Shown in pieces: positions 9,148-17,109 of a DNA stretch of 47,079 nt. The stretch covers positions 1-47,079 of the forward strand of contig CAMNCV010000097.1 in NCBI GenBank assembly GCA_946534585.1, read 5' to 3'. The notes below the pieces were generated by a model. It had not been told where the DNA came from, made no database searches, and was given only the letters and a program-made list of their open reading frames with translations. A program made the translations under genes and the position numbers. The stretch's first letter is position 1. The number at the start of each line of letters is the position of its first letter. Origin of the DNA: an uncultured Prevotellaceae bacterium. Its GTDB lineage: Bacteria; Bacteroidota; Bacteroidia; Bacteroidales; Bacteroidaceae.

Positions 9148-9299
9148 TGAAAAACGAATAGTGGAAAGTGAATAATACAAGTTACAAATTGAGTAAGATA
9201 ATAACGACAGGCAATAACATAAAGGATGAAAAGCGAACAGGCAAGACAGTGAGAAACATCGCCAAGGTATTTTTCACTCTTCACTTTTCACTCTTCATA
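9147..9299. repeat. GTGAAAAGTGAAGAG-type simple repeat, two inverted blocks
   Basis: Block 1 (9147-9174) is a degenerate run of GTGAAAAnnGAATAG on the plus strand. Block 2 (9270-9299) is the same motif on the minus strand, reading TTTTTCACTCTTCACTTTTC on plus. The two could pair across about 95 nt. Block 2 lies inside the next gene and encodes FFTLHFSLFI, the hydrophobic core of its signal peptide. Confidence 0.6.
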
Positions 9300-11300
9300 C
9301 TGACAGTCCTACTGTCAGCCTGCGCCCGCATGGGTGCGCCTGACGGAGGCTGGTACGACGAGACCCCGCCGCGGGTCATCGGCGCATCGCCAGAAGACAG
9401 AGAGACAGGCGTAACGCAGAAACACATCTCTATCTACTTCAATGAGTACATAAAGATAGAGAATGTATCAGAAAAGGTTGTAATCTCGCCACCGCAGATG
9501 GAGCAACCAGAGATAAAGACGCAGGGGAAACGCATCACTATCAACCTGATTGACTCGCTCAAGCCCAACACGACCTACACCATAGACTTCTCCGATGCCA
9601 TCAGCGACAATAACGAAGGCAATCCCATGGGCAACTATACTTACAGTTTCTCTACGGGCGAAGATATTGACACCATGGAGTGTTCCGGCTACGTGCTGAA
9701 TGCGGAAGACCTCGAACCAGTGAAGGGAATACTCGTTGGACTTGTGGATACGGCTAAGTCTGACACCGCACAGACGCTGCTCAGGGTATCGCGCACGGAC
9801 TCTCGTGGGCATTTTGTCATACGTGGCATCGCCCCAGGCACATACTGCGTATGCGCAATAGAAGACGTAGATGGCGACTATCGTTTCTCACAACGCAGTG
9901 AGATGATGGCTTTCTCCCACGACAGGATTACGCCATCCCATTTCCTTGACCACCGGCAGGACACGCTGTGGCTTGACGAACTGCACATCAAGGACATAAA
10001 GCGAGTGCCTTATACGCACTTCATGCCCGACAATATCGTGCTGCGAGCATTCATGCATGAACAGACAGACCGTCACTTCATCAAGTTTGACCGCACGGAT
10101 GCCGACCACTTCACGCTATTCTTCTCTGCCCCTATCAGCAGCGATTCCCTAAAGAGGTTTGCCGATTCTGGCATAGCAACGCTACCCTCGCTGAGACTAC
10201 TCGACACCGACGCTACCATTGACCAGCGCGACATCGAGTATTCATCGAAAGGTGATACCATCACCTACTGGCTTCGCGACACGTCTTTAATCAACACTGA
10301 CACGCTCCTTGTGGAGATGGTTACGCTGCAAACGGATACTGCCAACACGCTGCAGATAACCAAAGACACGCTGGAGGTGCTGCCAAAGACCTCTTATGCC
10401 AAGCGAATGAAGAAGTTGAAGGAGGAACAAGATGAATGGAATAAGAACATCGAGAAGAAGCTAAAGGAACGCGAGAAGCAACTTGAGCGTATGCGACGGG
10501 CCGGAGAAGAGGACTTCTCAAGTCTGCCGGAGATTGACACCCTTATGCCACCCGTCAGACTTCTGCCCAAGTATGACATAAAACAGCAAATCTCGCCCGA
10601 TGAGAACATACGCATATCATTCCCCTACCCTATGGCAAGGGTTGACACGTCAGCGGTGCATCTCTACGTAGAGCAAGACTCGATGTGGTTCCGCTCACCA
10701 ATGACACTACACACTACCGACTCGCTGCCTACGCAGCGCAACTGGGAGGTTTACACGGAGTGGATACCAGGAGCAAAATATTCGTTTGAGGTTGACAGTG
10801 CAGCATTTGAGGATATCTACGGTCATGTGGCGGAAGCCTACAAGACCGGTATCGTGGTAGCGAACCTTGAGGACTACGCTTCGCTCTTTGTCAACATCTC
10901 ACCCCTGCCGACTGACAGCAGCGACATAATCGTGCAACTCATAGACAAGGGCGACAAACCCGTTCGCACGGTAGTGGCCAAGGGCGGAACGGCTGAGTTC
11001 TACTACATTGCAGCGGGCAGTTATTATATGCGTGCAATCATCGACCGCAACCACAACGGTGTCTGGGATACAGGTGATTACTACAACGACATACAGCCAG
11101 AGGAGGTATATTACTACAACGAACTTATCGAATGTAAGGCAAAGTGGGACTATACCAAGCAGTGGCAGTTGACATCAAGGCCGTTGTATAAGCAGAAACC
11201 AGAACAGATTACCAAGCAGAAAGGAGAGAAGAAGAAAACCATTAAGAACAGGAATGCTGACCGCGCGAAGGAGTTAGGCGTCACCCCTCCGGAGAAATAA
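9168..11300 (+). CDS. Lipoprotein with N-terminal bacterial Ig-like (Big_5) domain
   Basis: A 710-residue exported lipoprotein. The start is GTG at 9168; no in-frame ATG gives a better signal peptide. The lipobox LLSAC places the lipidated cysteine near residue 51 after the hydrophobic FFTLHFSLFILTVL. Residues about 62-160 form a Big_5-like Ig domain (PPRVIGASPEDRETGV, then ISIYFNEYIKIEN, then LKPNTTYTIDFSDAISD, then YTYSFSTG). A charged, probably coiled-coil stretch lies around 415-450 (KKLKEEQDEWNKNIEKKLKE). The C-terminus is basic. Ig-like proteins of this layout often precede a DUF3108 gene in Bacteroidetes, as here. Precise role unknown. Confidence 0.82.
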   Translation: MNNTSYKLSKIITTGNNIKDEKRTGKTVRNIAKVFFTLHFSLFILTVLLSACARMGAPDGGWYDETPPRVIGASPEDRETGVTQKHISIYFNEYIKIENVSEKVVISPPQMEQPEIKTQGKRITINLIDSLKPNTTYTIDFSDAISDNNEGNPMGNYTYSFSTGEDIDTMECSGYVLNAEDLEPVKGILVGLVDTAKSDTAQTLLRVSRTDSRGHFVIRGIAPGTYCVCAIEDVDGDYRFSQRSEMMAFSHDRITPSHFLDHRQDTLWLDELHIKDIKRVPYTHFMPDNIVLRAFMHEQTDRHFIKFDRTDADHFTLFFSAPISSDSLKRFADSGIATLPSLRLLDTDATIDQRDIEYSSKGDTITYWLRDTSLINTDTLLVEMVTLQTDTANTLQITKDTLEVLPKTSYAKRMKKLKEEQDEWNKNIEKKLKEREKQLERMRRAGEEDFSSLPEIDTLMPPVRLLPKYDIKQQISPDENIRISFPYPMARVDTSAVHLYVEQDSMWFRSPMTLHTTDSLPTQRNWEVYTEWIPGAKYSFEVDSAAFEDIYGHVAEAYKTGIVVANLEDYASLFVNISPLPTDSSDIIVQLIDKGDKPVRTVVAKGGTAEFYYIAAGSYYMRAIIDRNHNGVWDTGDYYNDIQPEEVYYYNELIECKAKWDYTKQWQLTSRPLYKQKPEQITKQKGEKKKTIKNRNADRAKELGVTPPEK

Positions 11301-11335
11301 CGCGCCGGGAAGCAGGAAATCAAAAACCGGAAACT

Positions 11336-12181
11336 ATGATTACACTACATTATGAGAAGATAATCCATGGTGTGACTGACCGCAGAAGAGGCTGTTTACG
11401 CCACGTCTCGTTAATCAGTATGCTGCTTGTGACGCTCTCTCTGCTTTCAGTGCAGCCATCAGCAGCACAGTGTACTTATCATAATCAGGCTTTCTCTGGC
11501 TACGAGGGAATAAACTACAACCTCTACTTCAACTGGCAGTTTGTATGGATTAAGGCCGGAACGGCATCAATGATTACTCAGCCCTTCAACTATAAGGGAA
11601 AGTCGGCTTATCGCACAAGCCTCGTTACGAAGTCTTCAACAAAGGTAGATAGGTACTTCATGATGCGTGATACCATCATGGCTTACTTCTCACCGGAACT
11701 CACTCCTATATATTATCGCAAGGGAGCACGCGAAGGTAAGCGCTACTACGTTGACGAGGTATGGTACACTTACCCCGGAGGCAAATGCAAGACCACGCTG
11801 AAACACCTGCACTCTGACGGCACACGCGATAAGCAGGAGTACACGTACAACACCTGTGTCAGCGACATGATTAACAGTTTTCAGCGCATACGCAACTACA
11901 ATACTGCCAACTGGAAGGTAGGACACGCCGAGAATGTTAGCATAGCAGGAGGTTCGCAGCTTACCAAGGCCCGCATAGTATATAAGGGAAAGAAGCAAGT
12001 AAAGGGCGACAATGGGGTGAAATACCAGTGTCTTGTGCTGTCATATCAGGAACTGGAGAACAAGAAATACAAGGAGATAGTGAAGTTCTTCGTTACCGAC
12101 GACAAGCGCCACATACCCGTAAGGCTCGACCTTAATCTAAGGTTTGGCTCAGCAAAAGCCTTCCTCTGTTCGATAAAGTAA
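11336..12181 (+). CDS. DUF3108-domain exported protein
   Basis: A 281-residue protein with a late signal peptide: a basic N-terminus, then the hydrophobic VSLISMLLVTLSLLSV, then cleavage near SAAQC. The mature part has DUF3108 features: YNLYFNWQFVWIKAGTASM near the start, YRTSLVTKSSTKVDRYFMMRDTIMAYF, and a C-terminal IPVRLDLNLRFGSAKAFL strand. DUF3108 is an envelope domain with a beta-barrel-like fold of unknown function. The next gene starts 21 bp downstream and the preceding gene ends 35 bp upstream, so co-transcription with both is likely. Confidence 0.82.
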   Translation: MITLHYEKIIHGVTDRRRGCLRHVSLISMLLVTLSLLSVQPSAAQCTYHNQAFSGYEGINYNLYFNWQFVWIKAGTASMITQPFNYKGKSAYRTSLVTKSSTKVDRYFMMRDTIMAYFSPELTPIYYRKGAREGKRYYVDEVWYTYPGGKCKTTLKHLHSDGTRDKQEYTYNTCVSDMINSFQRIRNYNTANWKVGHAENVSIAGGSQLTKARIVYKGKKQVKGDNGVKYQCLVLSYQELENKKYKEIVKFFVTDDKRHIPVRLDLNLRFGSAKAFLCSIK

Positions 12182-12202
12182 TCACTATACCTATACGCCC
12201 GA

Positions 12203-13225
12203 ATGAAATCTACGAAGACCATACTGCCACTTATGCACATGATTGTTGATGCATTGTGTATCTGCTGCCTATGTATGCTATCAGAGCGCTATGGTGGTTC
12301 CGGCAACATACTTGGTCTTTACTTTGCATATAACGTCATGGCTTTTCTGACACAGCCACTCACTGGCTGGCTGGCAGACAACTGCCGCGCGGAGAAGTTT
12401 GCACTGCTACACTGCGTATTGCTCACCGCCGTGGTCATAATACTGGCGTGGTCAGGGTTCTGCAACCCACCTATGGATTCCCAAGGCACTATGATGTATG
12501 CCGTAATCGCTCTGCTCGGGCTGGGCAATTCCACCTTCCACGTATGGGCTGGGCGTCTTACGTCACTGCTGACCTGCAACGACATACGATGGCTCGGCGT
12601 ATTCGTATCCACCGGGGCGGTAGGGTTATCGCTCGGTTCGGTGCTCGCTTCCTGGGCTCTTGCATGGATATTGACAATCAGCATCTGCTGGCTTACGCTG
12701 ATATATCTGCGCAGTGAGGATATGAACAAACCGCTCTTTGCCACTGGCGAACCGCTGCATCATGCCATGCGGCGCACTCTCAACGGCGACATCTACACGC
12801 GTATTGACATCTCTGTGGCATTCTCCTGCATTATGGTGATGGCGCTGATGGCCATCGTAATGGTGCGCTCTCATGCTGGTTCTACGCTCAACGGCCAGTT
12901 GCCCCACTCATCAATGATGATACTGGCAGCAGGTATGGTCACCATGGCTGGCAAGATAGCCGGCGGATGGATAGCACAGAGGATAGGACTGGCCACCACT
13001 TTCCTGACGGCAGCCATAGTTACTGCCCTGTGTGCGGCATTGGCAAGCGAAGGAGCGTTTGTGATATTGCTCGGCTTGTTCGCTGTAAACTGCACCATGC
13101 CGCTGACGCTTTACATGATAAACGTAGTGATGCGCGACCGTGAGGGGTTAGCCTTCGGACTGCTTGCAGCCTCGCTCATGCCTACCTACATAGCCATGAT
13201 GATAAGTCAAACTATTTTGGAATAA
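12203..13225 (+). CDS. MFS-like multi-spanning membrane transporter
   Basis: A 340-residue inner-membrane protein with about ten to eleven hydrophobic helices. The loop GWLADNCRAEKFALL after the second helix is the MFS motif-A position (G-x-x-x-D-x-x-x-R/K), and a second half begins with the cytoplasmic segment around TGEPLHHAMRRTLNGD. It is shorter than a typical 12-helix MFS protein of about 400 residues, so it may have lost a helix pair or belong to a shortened branch. Substrate is not predictable. It lies in the GH3 to small-membrane-protein run and is followed after 6 bp by the next gene. Confidence 0.65.
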   Translation: MKSTKTILPLMHMIVDALCICCLCMLSERYGGSGNILGLYFAYNVMAFLTQPLTGWLADNCRAEKFALLHCVLLTAVVIILAWSGFCNPPMDSQGTMMYAVIALLGLGNSTFHVWAGRLTSLLTCNDIRWLGVFVSTGAVGLSLGSVLASWALAWILTISICWLTLIYLRSEDMNKPLFATGEPLHHAMRRTLNGDIYTRIDISVAFSCIMVMALMAIVMVRSHAGSTLNGQLPHSSMMILAAGMVTMAGKIAGGWIAQRIGLATTFLTAAIVTALCAALASEGAFVILLGLFAVNCTMPLTLYMINVVMRDREGLAFGLLAASLMPTYIAMMISQTILE

Positions 13226-13231
13226 CCGCCT

Positions 13232-13558
13232 ATGTCACTGCTCCTGCCACTCATACTGACCATTGCCATAGAGGCTTGTGTGCTGTACGCTCTGCGCGAA
13301 CGACGCAAACAAGTGTATTGGGCATTGGTGGTGATGAACGTCATGACGAACGTTCCGCTCAACCTTTACGTGCAATACGTCAGTTATTCGCTCACGGTGA
13401 TAGTCATAGGCGAGTTACTTGTCATTCTGACCGAAGCACTATGCTACCGAATGGTGACACGCAACTGGCGCCAATCACTGACATACAGCGCGCTATGTAA
13501 TGCCGTAAGCTACTTCATGGGAGCACTTATGCTGAACTTATATCAATTACTAACATAA
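13232..13558 (+). CDS. Small membrane protein, unknown function (108 aa)
   Basis: I do not recognise a family. It has three or four hydrophobic helices: LLLPLILTIAIEACVLYAL, then VYWALVVMNVMTNVPLNLYV, then LTVIVIGELLVILTEAL, and a C-terminal helix ending in LMLNLYQLLT. A basic cluster RERRKQ follows helix 1. The start 6 bp after the MFS-like gene suggests translational coupling, so it may act with that transporter. Confidence 0.7.
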   Translation: MSLLLPLILTIAIEACVLYALRERRKQVYWALVVMNVMTNVPLNLYVQYVSYSLTVIVIGELLVILTEALCYRMVTRNWRQSLTYSALCNAVSYFMGALMLNLYQLLT

Positions 13559-13572
13559 TAACAATTTACACT

Positions 13573-13914
13573 ATGCAGTTACTTGACATAATTGCTCCAT
13601 CACGTCTTGAGATGATTGAGCAGAGCGCCAGACGCAATCAGCGGTTTGATTTTGAAGACTCACCAGAGTACAAGGAAATGGTGCGCCGCGCCACCGACTC
13701 CCTGCAACACATACAGGACTCTATCAGGTCGGCTGTCACTGACAGCGCTCAGGCCATCACCGACACCGTGCAGGCGGCTGTTCCCATTTCCGGCAACTAC
13801 GGCGACGGCACCGGCATGACCCTGCTCACCATCGTTGGCTCGCTCGCAGCCTTGGCTGCGTGTACCTATCTCATTGTAAAATCACGTAAAACTACTACAC
13901 AATGCAACTGTTAG
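13573..13914 (+). CDS. Small membrane-anchored protein with MQLLDI N-terminus (113 aa)
   Basis: Unrecognised. The N-terminus MQLLDIIAP is followed by a polar, probably helical stretch (about residues 12-70) and a C-terminal membrane helix, MTLLTIVGSLAALAACTYLIV, with basic residues after it. The layout is that of a tail-anchored inner-membrane protein with its soluble part in the cytoplasm. Its last 13 bases overlap the next small gene, which begins with nearly the same peptide, MQLLDIVEP. Confidence 0.68.
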   Translation: MQLLDIIAPSRLEMIEQSARRNQRFDFEDSPEYKEMVRRATDSLQHIQDSIRSAVTDSAQAITDTVQAAVPISGNYGDGTGMTLLTIVGSLAALAACTYLIVKSRKTTTQCNC

Positions 13915-14048
13915 ACATTGTAGAACCAGGACTGGAGACCATCTGCCAGGATGATTGTGTAACCGCCGTAATAGCGGCAGCCATCGCGCTCTGCGCACTC
14001 GTAGCGGCTGTATTTTTCTATCGTAATCGTATGAAGAAAAGTGTTTGA
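13902..14048 (+). CDS. 48-aa membrane micro-protein, paralogous N-terminus to the gene before
   Basis: ATG at 13902 opens a 48-codon frame ending with TGA at 14046-14048. It starts MQLLDIVEPGLETI, close to MQLLDIIAPSRLEMI of the preceding gene, then has one membrane helix (AVIAAAIALCALVAAVFFY) and a basic tail RNRMKKSV. The 13-bp overlap and shared first residues suggest a real, translationally coupled gene made by partial duplication. Function unknown. Confidence 0.6.
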   Translation: MQLLDIVEPGLETICQDDCVTAVIAAAIALCALVAAVFFYRNRMKKSV

Positions 14049-14085
14049 TTATCGCCTTGTCATACAACAAGATACAGTGACCACC

Positions 14086-14170
14086 GTAATCGCTATGCTT
14101 TTACACTGTAATTGCATAGCGATTACGGTGTAATATGATAGCGATTACAGAGTAAAAGCATAGCAATTAC
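14086..14170. repeat. 22-bp-period palindrome array B (four units)
   Basis: Units start at 14086, 14108, 14130 and 14152 with spacers ACT, GGT and AGA: GTAATCGCTATGCTTTTAC, GTAATTGCATAGCGATTAC, GTAATATGATAGCGATTAC and GTAAAAGCATAGCAATTAC. Unit 4 is the reverse complement of unit 1 at 18 of 19 positions, so the array could also fold as one long stem. It lies between the micro-protein gene and the S41 protease promoter. Confidence 0.85.
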
Positions 14171-14292
14171 AACGCAGGGGTTACGCTTTGTTTTTTTAAA
14201 GGCCAGAAGCCTTACATCAAGAAAAATTTGGAAAAATGATGAAATAATGCAAAATAAAAAACCAAAACGGTGGTAATGTCAGGGAAAATGAT

Positions 14293-14300
14293 TACTTTTG
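14293..14300 (+). promoter_or_regulatory. -7 box of the S41 protease gene
   Basis: TACTTTTG matches TAnnTTTG and lies 27 bp before the ATG at 14328. The AT-rich run just upstream shows no convincing TTTG at the expected distance. Confidence 0.5.
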
Positions 14301-14327
14301 CATAACGAGAAGACATAAACACTGAAT

Positions 14328-16094
14328 ATGAAATATACGAAGATACTACTGCCACTGCTGCTCATAGCAAGCACTCTGTGCATTGGCGCAAAAGAAAAGG
14401 AGACGAAAAAGGAGGAGAAGAAGAACGACGCATTTGCCGTAGCACGCAATCTGGAGATATTCTCGTCGCTGTATAAGCATCTCGACGTGATGTATGTGGA
14501 TTCGCTTGATGCCGATGTCACCATAGGGGCGGGCATCACAGCCATGCTACGCTCACTCGACCCCTATACGGAGTATTACCCTGCCGAGGAGGTGAAGGAT
14601 TTGAAGACCATGCTCACGGGCAAGTATGCCGGCATTGGGGCTCTGATAAAATACAACGTGAAAGCGGAGCGCGTCATCATCGATGAGCCCTACGAGGGTA
14701 TGCCTGCAGCCGAGGTTGGGCTGAAGAAGGGTGACGCCATACTTGCCGTTGACGACTCAACGATGGTGGGCAAGACGGTGTCATACGTCAGCAGCCATCT
14801 GCGCGGCGAGCCTGGCACCACGTTCGTATTGAAGGTGCTGCGCCCCGTAGCAAAGACTGCCAGCCACAAGGGAAAGACGGAGAAGTATGACAAGGACACT
14901 GACGGCGAGGTATTGAAGTTTAAGATTACCCGCAAGGCAATACAGATGCCCAGCGTGCCTTACTATGGCATCATCAACACGCCCGACACCATGCAGGCTA
15001 CAGGAAAGACAGGCTACTTGTTGCTGACACAGTTTACAGACAACTGCGCACGCGACGTGCGTCGAGCCTTGGTAGATATGCGTCAGCAGGGCATGACGCA
15101 ACTTGTGTTTGACTTGCGCAACAACGGTGGCGGTTCGCTGGCAGAGGCCGTAAAGATAGTCAATATGTTCGTGCCGAAAGGGGTAACGCTCGTTACCACG
15201 AAGGGGCGCATCAAGCGTTCTACCAACGAATACAAGACCGACTCAGAGCCTCTCGACACGCTCATGCCCGTAGTAGTATTGGTCAATGGCAATACGGCAT
15301 CGGCAAGCGAGATAACAAGCGGTTCGCTGCAAGACCTTGACCGTGCCGTAATAATGGGCACGCGCACCTATGGCAAGGGCTTGGTACAACAGCCGGTAGA
15401 GTTGCCGCATGATGCTTCGCTGAAAGTCACCGTATCGAAATACTACATACCAAGCGGACGCTGCATACAAGCCATCAACTACAAGCACACCGGAGGTGGC
15501 TACCGCGAGCACATACCTGACTCTCTGACGCATGAGTTCAAGACGCGTGGAGGGCGCACCGTGCGCGATGGCGGTGGCATTAAGCCTGACGTTGAGGTAA
15601 AGGCAGACTCTATTCCCAACATAGCCGGCTATCTCAACCAGAGCGGTCTCGACTCTACGGAGGTGGCTCTGTATTACATCATGGACTACATAGCCAGTCA
15701 TCCCACCATCGCTGCGGCAGAGGAGTTTCACTTGTCAGACGCTGACTATGCCGACTTTAAGCAGCGCGTAATAGAGAGCGGTTTCAAATATGACCGCGAA
15801 ACGAGCAAGATATATGACGAATTGGTGGAGGTTGCAAAGTTTGAAGGGTACTACAATGATGCCCAAGCTGAGTTTGAAGCCCTGAAATCAAAGTTGAGCC
15901 ATAATCTGTCGCGCGAACTTGACAATAACCGCACCATCATCAGCCGTATGCTTGAGCAGCAGATTATCTCGGCTTACTACTACCAGAGGGGGGGCATAGC
16001 TTGCACACTGAATTACGACCCACAGGTGCAGCAGGCTCTAAAACTACTGAACGACAAGGAGAGATATAATGCAATTCTACAAGTGGAGAATTAA
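14328..16094 (+). CDS. S41-family C-terminal processing protease with PDZ domain
   Basis: A 588-residue periplasmic serine protease. The signal peptide is residues 1-20 (KILLPLLLIASTLCIGA). A PDZ domain lies at about 95-175 (GIGALIKYN, then GLKKGDAILAVDDSTMVG), and the S41 catalytic domain at about 195-400. The Ser/Lys dyad is visible as NGNTASASEI (S325 by spacing to the lysine) and TYGKGLVQ (K350). The C-terminal 150 residues are a helical extension typical of Bacteroidetes Ctp proteins. These enzymes trim the C-termini of periplasmic and envelope proteins. It is monocistronic with its own promoter and ends at a strong convergent terminator. Confidence 0.9.
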   Translation: MKYTKILLPLLLIASTLCIGAKEKETKKEEKKNDAFAVARNLEIFSSLYKHLDVMYVDSLDADVTIGAGITAMLRSLDPYTEYYPAEEVKDLKTMLTGKYAGIGALIKYNVKAERVIIDEPYEGMPAAEVGLKKGDAILAVDDSTMVGKTVSYVSSHLRGEPGTTFVLKVLRPVAKTASHKGKTEKYDKDTDGEVLKFKITRKAIQMPSVPYYGIINTPDTMQATGKTGYLLLTQFTDNCARDVRRALVDMRQQGMTQLVFDLRNNGGGSLAEAVKIVNMFVPKGVTLVTTKGRIKRSTNEYKTDSEPLDTLMPVVVLVNGNTASASEITSGSLQDLDRAVIMGTRTYGKGLVQQPVELPHDASLKVTVSKYYIPSGRCIQAINYKHTGGGYREHIPDSLTHEFKTRGGRTVRDGGGIKPDVEVKADSIPNIAGYLNQSGLDSTEVALYYIMDYIASHPTIAAAEEFHLSDADYADFKQRVIESGFKYDRETSKIYDELVEVAKFEGYYNDAQAEFEALKSKLSHNLSRELDNNRTIISRMLEQQIISAYYYQRGGIACTLNYDPQVQQALKLLNDKERYNAILQVEN

Positions 16095-16120
16095 CAAATA
16101 ATCCAAAAGGAGAACTAAAG

Positions 16121-16179
16121 GTGGGTTCTATTCATAACCACCGTAATGTTAAGGTGGGTTGACGTTTAATCGAACCCGC
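16121..16179. repeat. Short relative of the MITE-like repeat
   Basis: The element begins GTGGGTTCTATT and ends AATCGAACCCGC, a 12-bp inverted pair with two mismatches. Its left 33 bp match the left end of the 27716-27905 element, including ACCACCGTAAT. It looks like an internally deleted copy. Confidence 0.6.
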
Positions 16180-16190
16180 TTAAAAGAATA

Positions 16191-16247
16191 TATAAACAAA
16201 CAACTGCGATACCACATGAACGATGGTATCGCAGCTGTTTGTTTATA
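16191..16247. terminator. Bidirectional terminator between S41 protease and lipoprotein genes
   Basis: A 24-bp inverted repeat (16191-16214 with 16224-16247, one mismatch) around a 9-base loop. The stem has a GC-rich core (CTGCGATACCA) and AT-rich ends that supply T tracts on both strands. It sits between two convergent genes, 9 bp from the lipoprotein stop. Confidence 0.82.
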
Positions 16248-16255
16248 TAGATAAG

Positions 16256-17083
16256 TTATGGTTTTATGGCAATCGCCGTGTAGGTCTTGTTCAGTGGGAA
16301 AGAGCCACTGACGGTATAGACACGGTTGCTGGAAGAGTTGTAATAGCGCACGGTGGCTGTTTCGCTGGCTTCGTTTGAGAATACGTAGAAGGTATCACCC
16401 AAATGTCCTATACCACGACATTCTTCGCCTACAAACACCGCAACAATATCATCATCACTCTTATTAAACAGGCCTTCAACTGCTTCATCTACAAGAAACG
16501 TTGCAGCGTTAGCATACTTGGTACTGCCGCTCAGCATATCAATAGTAAAGTCAGTGTCTGTGCCAAGGATATACTCATTGATGAAATGCCTGTCGGATTG
16601 CGCAAGAGTGAATATCTGATGCAATGCACCACTATAGTAACTGATGCGGAATTCTGATGCTTCTTCCGAGACAGAGCCTCGCACGTTCAACACGAAATAC
16701 ACATCGCCATCGTCAGTCAACTGTCTGGGTGACACGGTGCGGCACTCACCATCTACAAACACCGCTATGACATCATCATCGGTAGAGAATGGCACGAGTT
16801 CCTGCTGCAGTTTCAGCATCATCACAGTGAAACTCTCATAATCAGAGAGGTCAACGATTGTCCATGATGGTTTCTCATCACTCGCTGTCATTGAGGTCTG
16901 CCACAAGGTTTGCCAATCAGGCGCCTTACTGACGTTAGTGTACGATGTAGCGTACGCAGAACCCTCTGCGAGCTTTTCGCCAGTCTGCTCCGAAGAGTCA
17001 GACGAACAACCTGCAATCATCAACAACACTGGCAACATTACCGCATATAGCGGAATAAAGACTTTACTCAAAATCTTATACAT
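16256..17083 (-). CDS. Lipoprotein with two copies of an adhesin-type AFVGEECRG module (275 aa)
   Basis: The N-terminus MYKILSKVFIPLYAVMLPVLLMIAGCSSD is a lipoprotein signal with lipobox MIAGC. Two related segments follow: DDDVIAVFVDGECRTV (about residues 98-113) and DDDIVAVFVGEECRGIG (about 206-222), each followed by beta strands ending in a YY-S-x-x-x-x-x-YT pattern. The same module, with the core DRLGAFDGMGRCLGVGD, is near the C-terminus of the giant protein encoded 26 bp upstream. This module is common in large secreted Bacteroidales proteins. The two genes are probably one operon, with the lipoprotein at the cell surface as an accessory or partner. Function is not established. Confidence 0.8.
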   Translation of the reverse strand: MYKILSKVFIPLYAVMLPVLLMIAGCSSDSSEQTGEKLAEGSAYATSYTNVSKAPDWQTLWQTSMTASDEKPSWTIVDLSDYESFTVMMLKLQQELVPFSTDDDVIAVFVDGECRTVSPRQLTDDGDVYFVLNVRGSVSEEASEFRISYYSGALHQIFTLAQSDRHFINEYILGTDTDFTIDMLSGSTKYANAATFLVDEAVEGLFNKSDDDIVAVFVGEECRGIGHLGDTFYVFSNEASETATVRYYNSSSNRVYTVSGSFPLNKTYTAIAIKP

Positions 17084-17109
17084 TATCTATTTACTATAAT
17101 ATATGTTAA

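Noticed and set aside
14086..14170. CRISPR-like regular spacing of the palindrome arrays
   Set aside because: Units are degenerate, spacers are only 3 bp and no cas gene is near.
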